Assembly: GCA_016926735.1 (NCBI GenBank)
Contig: JAFGOA010000215.1
Location: forward strand, 1 to 64,000
Direction: 5' to 3'
DNA length: 64,000 nt
Source of the DNA: Promethearchaeota archaeon
GTDB lineage: Archaea; Asgardarchaeota; Lokiarchaeia; Sigyniarchaeales; SOKP01
The notes under the pieces are model-generated. The model did no database searches, was not told where the DNA came from, and saw only the letters and a list, made by a program, of their open reading frames with translations. This document shows, in pieces, positions 45,218 to 53,962 of the stretch. Made by a program: the position numbers and the translations under genes. Positions within the stretch are counted from its first letter, which is position 1, and the number at the start of each line of letters is the position of its first letter.

Positions 45218-45937
45218 TTACTTTTTTACTAAATTTTCATTCAAATTTTCTCTTAATTTTGGAGAAAGCATGATCAATTTTTCAGGTTTATCGAAAAATT
45301 GGATTATATCTTGGTTTAAGAAATTTTTAATTCTATAATTGACATTTTCCCTTTTTTCATTTATCATTTTATAAATATTTGGTTTCTTTAGATGTGCATG
45401 ATTGAGTAATAGTCTAATAATTTTCCTATTGAGCTCATCTTTCATAAGGAAATTCAATATACATAAGTTTTTATCTAATTCTTCTGGAATAAAGAGGGTA
45501 TGATTTCCAATTTTAACTTTTTTAATATAATTAAATTTAAGTAACATCTCTAGATGCCATATAAGTTGGCCTCCACTACCAGACTTGCTTGTAAATACAT
45601 TTTCTCTAATATATGTAAATGTAGCACCTTGATTTTTATATATTACTTTAACAATCTTTTTTCTATAGAGATTTGATAAGATTGTTTCTTTTGTATGCTT
45701 AGAACCATTTATCAAAATTTTATTATTAATTAAGAATTGAATGATTTCTAAAATACGTGTTCCTCGTAATTCTAATTGTTTTACAGCGATATCATAAAGA
45801 TTTTTGATTTTGAGCACTCTATTTTTGCTTATCATTTCTTGAGCAATTGTAATAACCTTCTGTACATGGGAATGGTCTAAAGCTAATGAACCACTTCTAT
45901 TATTCTGTTTGGTTTCAATTCTATTAAAGTTCATCAT
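45218..45937 (-). CDS. winged-helix transcriptional regulator
   Basis: A 239-aa protein of the same type as 22375 and 22932. The first winged helix (YRKKIVKVIYKNQGATFTYIRENVF...GGQLIWHLEMLLKFNYIKKV, about residues 95-145) has the IWHL recognition-helix signature. A second helical DNA-binding-like segment (NRKIIRLLLNHAHLKKPNIYKMINEKRENVNYRIKNFLNQDII) follows. The N-terminal part (residues 1-90) is helical and basic. It is immediately upstream of the 7TM gene (37 bp) and may regulate it or be coupled to its signal. Confidence 0.7.
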   Translation of the reverse strand: MMNFNRIETKQNNRSGSLALDHSHVQKVITIAQEMISKNRVLKIKNLYDIAVKQLELRGTRILEIIQFLINNKILINGSKHTKETILSNLYRKKIVKVIYKNQGATFTYIRENVFTSKSGSGGQLIWHLEMLLKFNYIKKVKIGNHTLFIPEELDKNLCILNFLMKDELNRKIIRLLLNHAHLKKPNIYKMINEKRENVNYRIKNFLNQDIIQFFDKPEKLIMLSPKLRENLNENLVKK

Positions 45938-46150
45938 CTCTTACGTATAGGTATTATTAGAACATTTGATTTATAAAATTTTTGGATATATAGTCTTGAA
46001 ACTTAATATTGATAATTGTAATTTAATATATGGAAAAATATTCCTTTAAATATAAATTTGAGAAATCTTAAGTTTAAACTTTTATTTTAGATAATGATAA
46101 ATCATCATAATCTATACTATTTGAGAAAATAATAAAGATAAAAAGAAATT

Positions 46151-46501
46151 TTAAAGTTTTGCTTCCAAAGATTTAGTAGCAGAATGTAATTTTAGATTGA
46201 TAATTCCTAATTTAGCATCAACGGTAGTGATGATACAAAGAATATTACCTTTTACTTCCGAAAACAATATTTTACCATTTTCACTTTCGATAATTGCATT
46301 ATTAAATTTTCCTTGTTCTAATTCTTTAGTTGCTCTCTGACTTGCTTTAAGAATAAGGGTTACCATTGCTGCTACAGCATCCGGATCAATCCATCCGGGT
46401 ACTGCACTACCTTTAATTAAACCAAATTTTTCAATTAAAGCTGCTCCATGAACACCTTTTATTGATTTTAAACTCTCAAGAACTGCTCCTATTTCACTCA
46501 T
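46151..46501 (-). CDS. roadblock/LC7 domain protein
   Basis: A 116-aa single-domain roadblock/LC7 protein. The opening helix EIGAVLESLKSIKGVHGAALIEKFGLI, the middle WIDPDAVAAMVTLILKASQRATKEL, and the strands NAIIESENGKILFSEV and ILCIITTVDAKLGIINLKL follow the family order. Roadblock dimers bind small GTPases such as MglA (as MglB does) or Rag/Gtr. It may therefore partner a GTPase like that at 75-689, although they are 45 kb apart. It is a single gene with its own promoter region. Confidence 0.88.
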   Translation of the reverse strand: MSEIGAVLESLKSIKGVHGAALIEKFGLIKGSAVPGWIDPDAVAAMVTLILKASQRATKELEQGKFNNAIIESENGKILFSEVKGNILCIITTVDAKLGIINLKLHSATKSLEAKL

Positions 46502-46782
46502 TTATCTCAATTTTACTAATCTATATTAATTTATATATTTCAATTAATTGTTATGTTTTATATTCTTTTCTATCTTTATTTCTTTTTTTAATTATTATAT
46601 AAATGTTAGAGAATTTTTAAAATTATAATTAATTACATATTATTATTTAGTATTTCTTTTTTAACCCCATATTGTATATTGGATAAAATATTTAAAGAAT
46701 TCCATAGGAAATAAAGAAACCTTTTATATTATTTATTCCTAAATTTATATATTTAACTTTGTCAAAGAGTAAATAGATTATA

Positions 46783-47418
46783 ATGAAAAAGAAAACTATT
46801 CGAAATATTGAGGAAGTATCTAATGAATATTATATAGAATTCATGAAAGGTGCAAAACTAATGCATCAATTATGTATAGACTTTACAAAACAGAAATTAA
46901 ATAAAAATAATTTGAATACGGTAATAGAATGTGAAAGTCATTGTGATAGAATAAAGGAAGAATATATAGAAATTCTTTTTAAAAGTAAAAGAGCATTACC
47001 CTTTTTAGTCGAAGATCGTTATAAGATTATTACATATGTTGACCAGGTTTTAGGAAGAATTGAATACTTTTCACGATTTTTAAAAATATATCCTTTTAAT
47101 TTAGATAAAGATTATATCAAACAATTTAAGGAACTTTCAGACATAATACTAACAATAATAGAAGAATTGGTTAAAACCTTACATCTTATAGAAAATAATT
47201 TCGATGAAGCTTTCAAAAAGACCTATACAATTCAAACCCAACGTCGAGATGCAAGAAAGATAAGATTTTCATTGTTAGAAAATATTTATAAAAATTCTGA
47301 TGCAAATAAATTATTTTTAACATCTGAATTAGTTAATAATCTGTATCATATTGCGGGATTTATAGAGGATATTGCGGATTATTTAAGAGGATTAATTATA
47401 AAATACCCTAGTAGATAA
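46783..47418 (+). CDS. PhoU-like (DUF47/TIGR00153) protein
   Basis: A 211-aa all-helical cytoplasmic protein of the DUF47 family, distantly related to PhoU. The signature IECESHCDRIKEEYIEILFKSKRALPFLVEDRYKIITYVDQV is typical. It is followed by a second helical bundle ending in DIADYLRGLIIKYPS. Such proteins are encoded next to Pit transporters and modulate phosphate uptake. The pit gene begins 16 bp after the stop with a strong AGGAGG site, giving an operon. Confidence 0.87.
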   Translation: MKKKTIRNIEEVSNEYYIEFMKGAKLMHQLCIDFTKQKLNKNNLNTVIECESHCDRIKEEYIEILFKSKRALPFLVEDRYKIITYVDQVLGRIEYFSRFLKIYPFNLDKDYIKQFKELSDIILTIIEELVKTLHLIENNFDEAFKKTYTIQTQRRDARKIRFSLLENIYKNSDANKLFLTSELVNNLYHIAGFIEDIADYLRGLIIKYPSR

Positions 47419-47434
47419 TATAGGAGGTTTTTTA

Positions 47435-48415
47435 ATGAATACATTTTCTATTCTCTCTATTTTTATTTTAATTTCAATTTTGATTTCTTTTGCTATAGGT
47501 GCAAATGATGAAACATTTTCAACAGTTCATGGATCTAAAACATTAACTATGAGAGAGATTCTAATTTTTGCTACGATATTAGCAATTTTAGGTACATTCT
47601 TGTTAGGAAGAGCAGTAAGCGATACAGTAGGAAATAAATTATTTGGATCTGGAATTTCAGATATTACAGAAAATATGGTTTTAACAGTACTTATTTCCAC
47701 TTCAATATGGTTAATAATTTCTTCTTATTTGGGAGCTCCTATATCTACAACGCATTCAACAATAGGTAGTATTATGGGTGTTGGCATTTTAATTGGTGGA
47801 TTAAATGGTGTTGCTTGGTTAAAGATCCTTGAAATGAGTTTTTGGTGGGTATTATCTCCTATTATAGGATTTGCAGTTACTTATATCGTATATAAACTCC
47901 TCCATAAATATATTATTAATAGATTAAAAGGATTCAAGGATTTTGAAAAAACAGAAAGAATTTTTGCTTATATTTTGCTAATTACTATTGGTTTGACAGC
48001 ATTTTCCCGAGCTGGTAATGATTGTTCTAATGCTGTTGGAATAGTTATAGGTTTAGATACAGATATTAGCATAGACTTAATATTATTCATCACAGGAATT
48101 AGTCTTTCTTTAGGAATTATTATGTTAGGAAGAACTGTTATTAAAAGCGTAGGGAATTTAACAGAATTGGTTCCGAGTTCTGCATTCGCTAGCGAAGTAC
48201 CTACAGCAGGTATTTTATTTATTGGAACATTTCTAGGAATACCTTTATCTGGTTCTCATATGTTGGTTGCTTCATTGGTTGGATTATCTAAAGCAAGGAA
48301 AGCACCAAGAAAAGGAGGTTTGATCAAAATCATAATAATTTGGATTCTTACATTTCCTATGGCAGCTTTATTAGCAATTGGATTATATTATCCTATTAGT
48401 TTAATCTCTTTTTAA
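47435..48415 (+). CDS. pit: Pit-family inorganic phosphate transporter
   Basis: A 326-aa membrane protein with about 10 helices and the duplicated PHO4/Pit signature: IGANDETFSTVHGSKTLTMREILIFATI in the first half and GNDCSNAVGIVIGL plus GSHMLVASLVGLS in the second. It imports phosphate with a cation at low affinity. Translation starts after AGGAGGTTTTTTA (Shine-Dalgarno AGGAGG). It is cotranscribed with the PhoU-like gene. Confidence 0.93.
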   Translation: MNTFSILSIFILISILISFAIGANDETFSTVHGSKTLTMREILIFATILAILGTFLLGRAVSDTVGNKLFGSGISDITENMVLTVLISTSIWLIISSYLGAPISTTHSTIGSIMGVGILIGGLNGVAWLKILEMSFWWVLSPIIGFAVTYIVYKLLHKYIINRLKGFKDFEKTERIFAYILLITIGLTAFSRAGNDCSNAVGIVIGLDTDISIDLILFITGISLSLGIIMLGRTVIKSVGNLTELVPSSAFASEVPTAGILFIGTFLGIPLSGSHMLVASLVGLSKARKAPRKGGLIKIIIIWILTFPMAALLAIGLYYPISLISF

Positions 48416-48495
48416 TCATGAAAAATTTAGTATAAAGTTATAAATCTTCTTCCTTTTTAATTAGTATATTCTATTTATTAGTATAGGTCTTTAAA

Positions 48496-48828
48496 ATGAG
48501 TACGAGATCTCAAAACCCTGACATCGAAAAGATAGTCTATATTTTAGCTTTACTAGGAAGTATTATTGCCATACTTGAGGCAGCAATTGGACTTTCTCAT
48601 ATTAATCTTCCAAATCTAGATTATAATCTTGTTGCTTATATTGTTGCAATAATTATTGCTATTCTTGCTCTTTTTAGTACATTGAAACCTAATGATCCGA
48701 TTCCCTATCATTGGATTGTATTATTTATATTTTCAATTTTACTGATAATTCTAGGAAGTATTATTGGTGGAATTATGATTTTAATTGCTGCAATATTAGC
48801 TTTATTAGCAGAAAATAAAGTTATCTAA
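48496..48828 (+). CDS. small membrane protein
   Basis: A 110-aa protein with four hydrophobic segments: IVYILALLGSIIAILEAAIGL, LVAYIVAIIIAILALFSTL, WIVLFIFSILLIILGSII and GGIMILIAAILALLAEN. The polar N terminus is MSTRSQNPDIEK. It resembles many archaeal DUF-type small integral membrane proteins, with no identifiable function. It converges with the DUF123 gene. Confidence 0.6.
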   Translation: MSTRSQNPDIEKIVYILALLGSIIAILEAAIGLSHINLPNLDYNLVAYIVAIIIAILALFSTLKPNDPIPYHWIVLFIFSILLIILGSIIGGIMILIAAILALLAENKVI

Positions 48829-48835
48829 ATTTTTT

Positions 48836-49273
48836 CTAGTTATTTTTATTATTTTTTAAAAATATTTGTCTTAAAAAGTTATCACTCTTTATTATCGATT
48901 TCCTACAATAAAATAAATGACTTTTACACTTGCAATCAGAGCTACCGAAATTTAATATATAACATTCAGAAGATTTATTCAAATCTTTTGCTATTAAACA
49001 TTCTAATTTTGTCTTGGAAGGGATTAAATATATTTTTCTCAAACATACATTATTATTCTTTAATAAATAATCTATATGCCAATGTATCTTTTTTAATTCT
49101 GAATCTTTTATATGTCTTTTTACTCTATTCATTAAAGTGGAGGATCCTTTATTCCCCATAGCTGATCCAACATATATATAATATCCAGATTCAAAATTAA
49201 TATTGCCAAGAGAACCTATTTTTATATTTGAATTACACCTAATAAATAAAATTAGGAGATATGTACCCTTCAT
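48836..49273 (-). CDS. DUF123 GIY-YIG nuclease-like protein
   Basis: A 145-aa DUF123 protein. The GIY-YIG-related core reads GYYIYVGSAMGN...NRVKRHIKD..KIHWHIDYLLKN, and the C-terminal part has several Cys (SSDCKCKSHLFYC), possibly a zinc site. In other archaea the domain is free-standing or fused to endonuclease III, pointing to DNA repair or nucleic-acid cleavage. The activity is unproven. It is divergent from the small 49432 gene. Confidence 0.8.
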   Translation of the reverse strand: MKGTYLLILFIRCNSNIKIGSLGNINFESGYYIYVGSAMGNKGSSTLMNRVKRHIKDSELKKIHWHIDYLLKNNNVCLRKIYLIPSKTKLECLIAKDLNKSSECYILNFGSSDCKCKSHLFYCRKSIIKSDNFLRQIFLKNNKNN

Positions 49274-49417
49274 CTCAAAATATTAATGCAAATATACTAT
49301 TACAATTTATTGAAAAGTTGAAATAATATAAAATTAAGTCTAAAAATAGTTTTTTCTATACTTAATAAACATTAATTTAATAAATTTTCGAGCATATATA
49401 TAAATGATAACCAAAAA

Positions 49418-49425
49418 AAGGTGAT
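49418..49425 (+). promoter_or_regulatory. Shine-Dalgarno AAGGTGAT setting an ATT start
   Basis: AAGGTGAT lies 6 nt before ATT 49432. The in-frame codons back to the stop at 49408-49410 include no ATG, GTG or TTG. The GTG within the motif is out of frame and hits TAA at once. Confidence 0.6.
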
Positions 49426-49431
49426 ATAACT

Positions 49432-49626
49432 ATTAGAGTTAGAGCCTGTAATAAATGTAAAGAATATATATCAATTGATGTAGAAGATCTCACAGGACAG
49501 GAAATGGTACAAGAATTTGATGGAGCTCATCGTAATCATACTGTTGTAACTGTGAATCTTAAAGAAGTTGAAAAAGATTTCGAAAATGTAGAAGAGAAAA
49601 TAAGATCAGCTTTTATTGAAATTTAA
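49432..49626 (+). CDS. 64-aa small CxxC protein, missed by the ORF track
   Basis: The frame encodes RVRACNKCKEYISIDVEDL, then MVQEFDGAHRNHTVVTVNL and a helical tail KDFENVEEKIRSAFIEI, and ends in TAA. The CNKC pair plus the HRNH histidines could bind one zinc. The composition is protein-like and unlike the surrounding spacer. No ATG, GTG or TTG opens it; the first internal ATG would remove the Cys pair. With AAGGTGAT in front, ATT 49432 is the likely start. Similar short archaeal proteins with a CxxC start and an H-x-x-H patch exist, but none has a known role to me. Confidence 0.6.
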   Translation: MRVRACNKCKEYISIDVEDLTGQEMVQEFDGAHRNHTVVTVNLKEVEKDFENVEEKIRSAFIEI

Positions 49627-49688
49627 AAAAATATAGATCTTCTATTATCTTTATTTTATCTTTTTAAAAAGTAATAATATATACTTAT

Positions 49689-50216
49689 TTATAGCATTTT
49701 ATTTTTAATTTCTCTTACCATCTTTAACCCATCACTATTAATTTCAGATAATAATTCACGGAGGATATCATTTATTTCAATGCCTTTCAACTCACATGAA
49801 ATATAGAGGAGGGATAGAATCTCACGCGAAAGTATTCTTAGATTTTTAATATCCTCTATAGGAATGCGAATACCTAAAGATTTTAGATCATTATGAGTTT
49901 CTTTTTCCTGTTGTCTTATTGTAATTAAAAAATCATTCTTACGACCTTTCCATTCTTCTGAAATTCCTCTTATAGATAAAATATATCTTTTTGTAGGGCT
50001 CCCAATTCCCATAACGTCTTTTGCGAACTCTAAAGGTACAGAATTATTTAAAGATTTTAATCCAAAAGATCTATTGATTTTATTACTTTTATCTAATTTT
50101 TCTTTTAATTGACTTACTTCATTAGTTAATTTTTCAACAGTTAGAGATAATTTTTCAAATTTTTTCAATAATATTTCTTCAATACTTTTTTTGTTTAAAG
50201 TATTCAAATACAACAC
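49689..50216 (-). CDS. coiled-coil protein of unknown function
   Basis: A 175-aa soluble protein. Residues 10-50 form a coiled coil (EEILLKKFEKLSLTVEKLTNEVSQLKEKLDK). The C-terminal about 110 residues are helical and charged (GSPTKRYILSIRGISEEWKGRKNDFLITIRQQEKE, LRILSREILSLLYISCELKGIEINDILRELLSE). I recognise no family. It is divergent from the membrane-protein gene at 50333. Confidence 0.55.
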   Translation of the reverse strand: MLYLNTLNKKSIEEILLKKFEKLSLTVEKLTNEVSQLKEKLDKSNKINRSFGLKSLNNSVPLEFAKDVMGIGSPTKRYILSIRGISEEWKGRKNDFLITIRQQEKETHNDLKSLGIRIPIEDIKNLRILSREILSLLYISCELKGIEINDILRELLSEINSDGLKMVREIKNKML

Positions 50217-50318
50217 TTAAATTTTTTATTTGATAGTAATTAGAAATAACAATTAAAAAAGCTTGTTAATATTATATTAATCTGTGCTAAATTAATAATT
50301 TATAAAACTAACAAAAAA

Positions 50319-50328
50319 TGATGTGATT
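50319..50328 (+). promoter_or_regulatory. Shine-Dalgarno TGATGTGATT ahead of an ATT start
   Basis: TGATGTGATT lies 4 nt before ATT 50333. TTG 50480 chosen by the ORF track has no ribosome-binding site and sits in mid-frame. Confidence 0.4.
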
Positions 50329-50332
50329 TCAG

Positions 50333-51877
50333 ATTTCTTCAGAAGAAGATTTTAATGATATAGAAGCTTTAAAAGATTCCGAAAGTACTTCGACCAAAAA
50401 ACATGATTTATTAAATTTTGAGACAAAAATTGATTATAAATATACTCTTAAAAAAAAAAAACAAAATAAAGAGTCATATTTGGTTGATGCTTTTTTTTTT
50501 ATTCCTAAATCACTTCAAATAAATAAAGGTACATATAATAAAGAACAATTTTTTTATGATTTGCATAATCGTATTCGATTTAAGACTCCTAAAATGTTTA
50601 TAAAAGATATATTAGATGATGATAATATATTATCTCCTCTCAGTATAATTAAAAAGGCTCTTAATCAATCTGTGAATAAAACTCATATTGATAATTTAAT
50701 ACAAAGGGAATTAAGAATATTAGCTAGTATTATAAAGACTTCATTAAAAGATAAATTACACTTTTTTCTAAGAAATTATAAATTACAGAAGAAAATAAGT
50801 TTTTTATTAAATATCTTAGAAGAATATATATTAATTATAAGAGAATTTAAGGATCAACTAATAAATCTAAAGATATTAATAATAAACTATAATCCAAGTG
50901 AGGAATTAAATGATACAATAAAATATTCTGAGGAATATATAAGTTTGCAGATTGAAATGTTTTTTACTAAAATATTGACAAAATTAGGTGAATCTTTATA
51001 TGAATCTCAAAAAAATTTATTAATACAATCTATAGAAAATGAACAATCTTATAGAATAGAACAAAAAAGCAGATTAATCATTGATGAAAGAAGTGATAAT
51101 GAAGCTTTTATTTATCATGAAGGAATAATGAAAAAATATGTTCAAGGTGTTCTTTATTTGAAAAAAAAAGAGAAAAAACCACAAGAAACCTCTTTAGAAT
51201 TGTTTTATTCTATAGGTGCGGGATTAGCTATGTTTATTTCTCTTTTTTTTGGAATTTTTTTATATTCACATTTAGAGGAATATTCACTTCCTTTTATTGG
51301 TTTAGCTGTTGTAGTTTATACTTTAAGAGATAGAATTAAAGATCATATTCGAAAATTTTCTCAAAAAGCAATTATATTATATCTTCCTGATAAAAAGACA
51401 GACATTATGGATGGATTTTATAATGAGAAAATAGGTATTTGTAGGGAGAAAATGTATTTCCCAGAAATTAATAAAATTCCTAAAGAGATTTTAGATATAC
51501 GAAAGTTAAGTAATAAATCTTCTATAGAAACTGAAGGAAAACCAGAGGTATGCTTAGCTTATAGAAAAAAAATAACACTCTCAAGTAAGAAGATTAATAA
51601 AATGCATACAAGACATAAGGATATTTTGGATATTACTAAATTTAATATTCATTATTTTTTACATTATGCTGATGATCCTTATCATAATATCGTTTCTTGG
51701 CGTTCTACAGATAAAAAATTAGAGAAATATTCAATGTCTAAGGTTTATCATTTAAATATAATCTTTAAATTAACAAGTTTTGGAAATAATAATGTTAAAG
51801 AAGTATTATATCAGAAATATAGAATAATATTAAACCAAAATGGTATTAAAAAAGTATTAGCTGTAATTATCAACTAA
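50333..51877 (+). CDS. uncharacterised membrane protein with two TM helices
   Basis: The track starts at TTG 50480. The frame is open back to TGA 50324 and encodes an acidic/Lys-rich N terminus (ISSEEDFNDIEALKDSES), and ATT 50333 has a Shine-Dalgarno, giving about 514 aa. VDAFFFIPKSLQIN and FYDLHNRIRFKTP open a conserved-looking domain rich in helices (to about residue 270). Two transmembrane helices follow (LFYSIGAGLAMFISLFFGIFLYSH and SLPFIGLAVVVYTL, about 290-335), then a cytoplasmic beta-rich domain to the end. I recall similar bacterial proteins without a known function but cannot name the family. It is followed by a DNA methyltransferase gene 105 bp on. Confidence 0.65.
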   Translation: MSSEEDFNDIEALKDSESTSTKKHDLLNFETKIDYKYTLKKKKQNKESYLVDAFFFIPKSLQINKGTYNKEQFFYDLHNRIRFKTPKMFIKDILDDDNILSPLSIIKKALNQSVNKTHIDNLIQRELRILASIIKTSLKDKLHFFLRNYKLQKKISFLLNILEEYILIIREFKDQLINLKILIINYNPSEELNDTIKYSEEYISLQIEMFFTKILTKLGESLYESQKNLLIQSIENEQSYRIEQKSRLIIDERSDNEAFIYHEGIMKKYVQGVLYLKKKEKKPQETSLELFYSIGAGLAMFISLFFGIFLYSHLEEYSLPFIGLAVVVYTLRDRIKDHIRKFSQKAIILYLPDKKTDIMDGFYNEKIGICREKMYFPEINKIPKEILDIRKLSNKSSIETEGKPEVCLAYRKKITLSSKKINKMHTRHKDILDITKFNIHYFLHYADDPYHNIVSWRSTDKKLEKYSMSKVYHLNIIFKLTSFGNNNVKEVLYQKYRIILNQNGIKKVLAVIIN

Positions 51878-51982
51878 AAAAACTAAAGCTCTTTTTATAA
51901 TTAAGATTATGAAATTTAATATTCATTAAAATTTGAATATCTCATACAATTAAATTGAAGATAATTAAATTCCAAAATAATA

Positions 51983-53086
51983 ATGATAAGTATAAATTGG
52001 GAAGGTAAAGATAAATTTATTAGTAATATAGAAAAAAGAAAACAATATTTTAGTAATATATTTAAAAATATCACTTCTTGTTTAGATAATAGTATAACAA
52101 ATGAACGTTATACAAAATGTAGTATTAAAAATTGGAATAGAAAATTATTTTGGGGAAATAATATTGAAATAATATATTATCTTTTAAATTTTCTAAAAGA
52201 TAAAATTGATTTAGTATATATAGATCCTCCCTTTTTTACAAGATCAAATTATAAAATCCAAATAAACGAGGATAAAAATCTTTATGAAGATATTGCATAT
52301 TACGATACTTGGAATAAAGATATTAATTCTTATTTACAAATGCTCTATAAGAGACTGTTCCTTATAAAATCTCTTCTTTCTGAAAAGGGACTTATATTTG
52401 TTCATTTAGATTGGCATGCTAATCATTATGTAAAGATAATTTTAGATGAAATTTTTGGAACTGAAAATTTTATTAATTCAATTGTTTGGTATTATTATAA
52501 TAAATATAGTGCTGGAAAAATGCAATTACCAAGAGCTCATGATGATATTTTAGTATATTCTAAAACCAAACATTATTCTCTTAATGAAATTAGAGTTTTA
52601 AGAAAAAAACCCATAAAACAATTAAAAAGAATAAATGTAAATGGGACCCTTAAGAATCTTAAAGATAGATATGGGAAGGTAATATATAGAACTGTTAAAG
52701 ATAAAAAAATAGACGATGTGTGGAAAATTCCTTGCCTACAACCGGCATCAAAACACTGGTTGGGGTATCCTACTCAAAAACATCCTAAGTTGTTAGAAAG
52801 AATTATTAAATTAGGTTCTAATGAAAATGATCTTATCGCAGATTTTTTTTGTGGTTCAGGAACAACCTTAATTACAGCTGAAAGGTTAGGAAGAAAATGG
52901 ATAGGATCAGATATATCAAAATACGCTATATATTTAACAAGAAAAATGCTCTTAAATCACTATGAAGAATTTGAGAATTTAAATAATAAAAATTTAGAAT
53001 TATGGGCTCATTTGGATGAAGAGAAGAAGAAAATTATTAATTCAAATTTTTTTAAGAAAGAATTAAAAATACAGAGGATAAAATAA
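51983..53086 (+). CDS. beta-class site-specific DNA methyltransferase
   Basis: A 367-aa N6-adenine or N4-cytosine DNA methyltransferase. The catalytic motif IV DLVYIDPPFF lies near residue 80 and the SAM motif I IADFFCGSGTTLITAERLGRKWIGSDIS near residue 285, the order that defines the beta class (type III Mod or solitary enzymes). The target-recognition segment lies between (LPRAHDDILVYSKTK). No restriction endonuclease gene is adjacent: the next gene is grpE. It may therefore be an orphan methylase for regulation, or an antirestriction remnant of a mobile element. Confidence 0.87.
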   Translation: MISINWEGKDKFISNIEKRKQYFSNIFKNITSCLDNSITNERYTKCSIKNWNRKLFWGNNIEIIYYLLNFLKDKIDLVYIDPPFFTRSNYKIQINEDKNLYEDIAYYDTWNKDINSYLQMLYKRLFLIKSLLSEKGLIFVHLDWHANHYVKIILDEIFGTENFINSIVWYYYNKYSAGKMQLPRAHDDILVYSKTKHYSLNEIRVLRKKPIKQLKRINVNGTLKNLKDRYGKVIYRTVKDKKIDDVWKIPCLQPASKHWLGYPTQKHPKLLERIIKLGSNENDLIADFFCGSGTTLITAERLGRKWIGSDISKYAIYLTRKMLLNHYEEFENLNNKNLELWAHLDEEKKKIINSNFFKKELKIQRIK

Positions 53087-53238
53087 TCCACAAATAAATT
53101 ATCAAGAATAGAGATTAGGATTTTTAAAGATAATAAAAAATGGATAACTCAATTAATATTTCTATATCCCTTTTTATAGAATATCAAATAGAAAAAGTTT
53201 AAAGAATTGTAAAATTAAAATAATAAAAATATAGAAAT

Positions 53239-53913
53239 ATGAATGAGTCATTTAATACAATTCTTTTAAGATTAAATATGACGGATGAAGATTCTAGTAA
53301 AAGTAAAGATAAACAAGAGAATTCAAATATTTCCACCTCATTGGAGAAAAAAGAACAATATAATGATTTATCTGAAGAAAAATTGATCGAAAAATTATTA
53401 GATACTGATAAAAAATTATCATTAGCTAAAAAAGAATTAATTCAATCAAAAGAAGAAAAAAAAAATTGGCAAGAAAAATATACTCGACTTCAAGCAGAAT
53501 TTGAAAACACTCAAAAGAGATGGGAAAAATCAAAAGATCAACTTAAAAATCAATCAAAAGGAAATATCATAAAAAATTTTCTTCCTTTATATGATTCATT
53601 TAAACATGCATTAAAAAATGAAGCAGAACATCACATCTTAGAACAATTTTTTAAACAATTTATGAATATTTTAAAAAATTTAGGTGTAGAGATAATGATT
53701 ATAAATGAAAAAGAGATATTTGATTATAATAAACATGAAGCCATAACAACTATGCAGAACAATGACCTTCCTAATAATACAATTATTGAGGTTATTCAAG
53801 ATGGTATTAAATTAGATAAAGATATTCTAAGATATGCAAAAGTGATTGTCAGTCAAAAACAAAAACTTAACAATAATAATGAATCCTCTAAAGAGGAGCA
53901 ACTTAAAGAATAA
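53239..53913 (+). CDS. grpE: GrpE nucleotide exchange factor
   Basis: A 224-aa GrpE. The acidic/polar N terminus (to about residue 60) and long coiled-coil stalk (WQEKYTRLQAEFENTQKRWEKSK) precede the four-helix bundle (NFLPLYDSFKHAL) and the C-terminal beta wing (NKHEAITTMQNNDLPNNTIIEVIQDGIKLDKDILRYAKVIVSQK), which opens the DnaK nucleotide cleft. The adjacent gene on this strand is not dnaK, so the partner lies elsewhere. An in-frame ATG at 53278 (MTDEDSS) is a possible alternative start. Confidence 0.9.
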   Translation: MNESFNTILLRLNMTDEDSSKSKDKQENSNISTSLEKKEQYNDLSEEKLIEKLLDTDKKLSLAKKELIQSKEEKKNWQEKYTRLQAEFENTQKRWEKSKDQLKNQSKGNIIKNFLPLYDSFKHALKNEAEHHILEQFFKQFMNILKNLGVEIMIINEKEIFDYNKHEAITTMQNNDLPNNTIIEVIQDGIKLDKDILRYAKVIVSQKQKLNNNNESSKEEQLKE

Positions 53914-53962
53914 AAAATACTATATTTAACATTAAGATCGTTTAAAATCGTAAATTTCTTTA

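Noticed and set aside
51983-53086. Methyltransferase as part of a type III restriction system
   Set aside because: No Res-type helicase/endonuclease gene is adjacent; the next gene is grpE.
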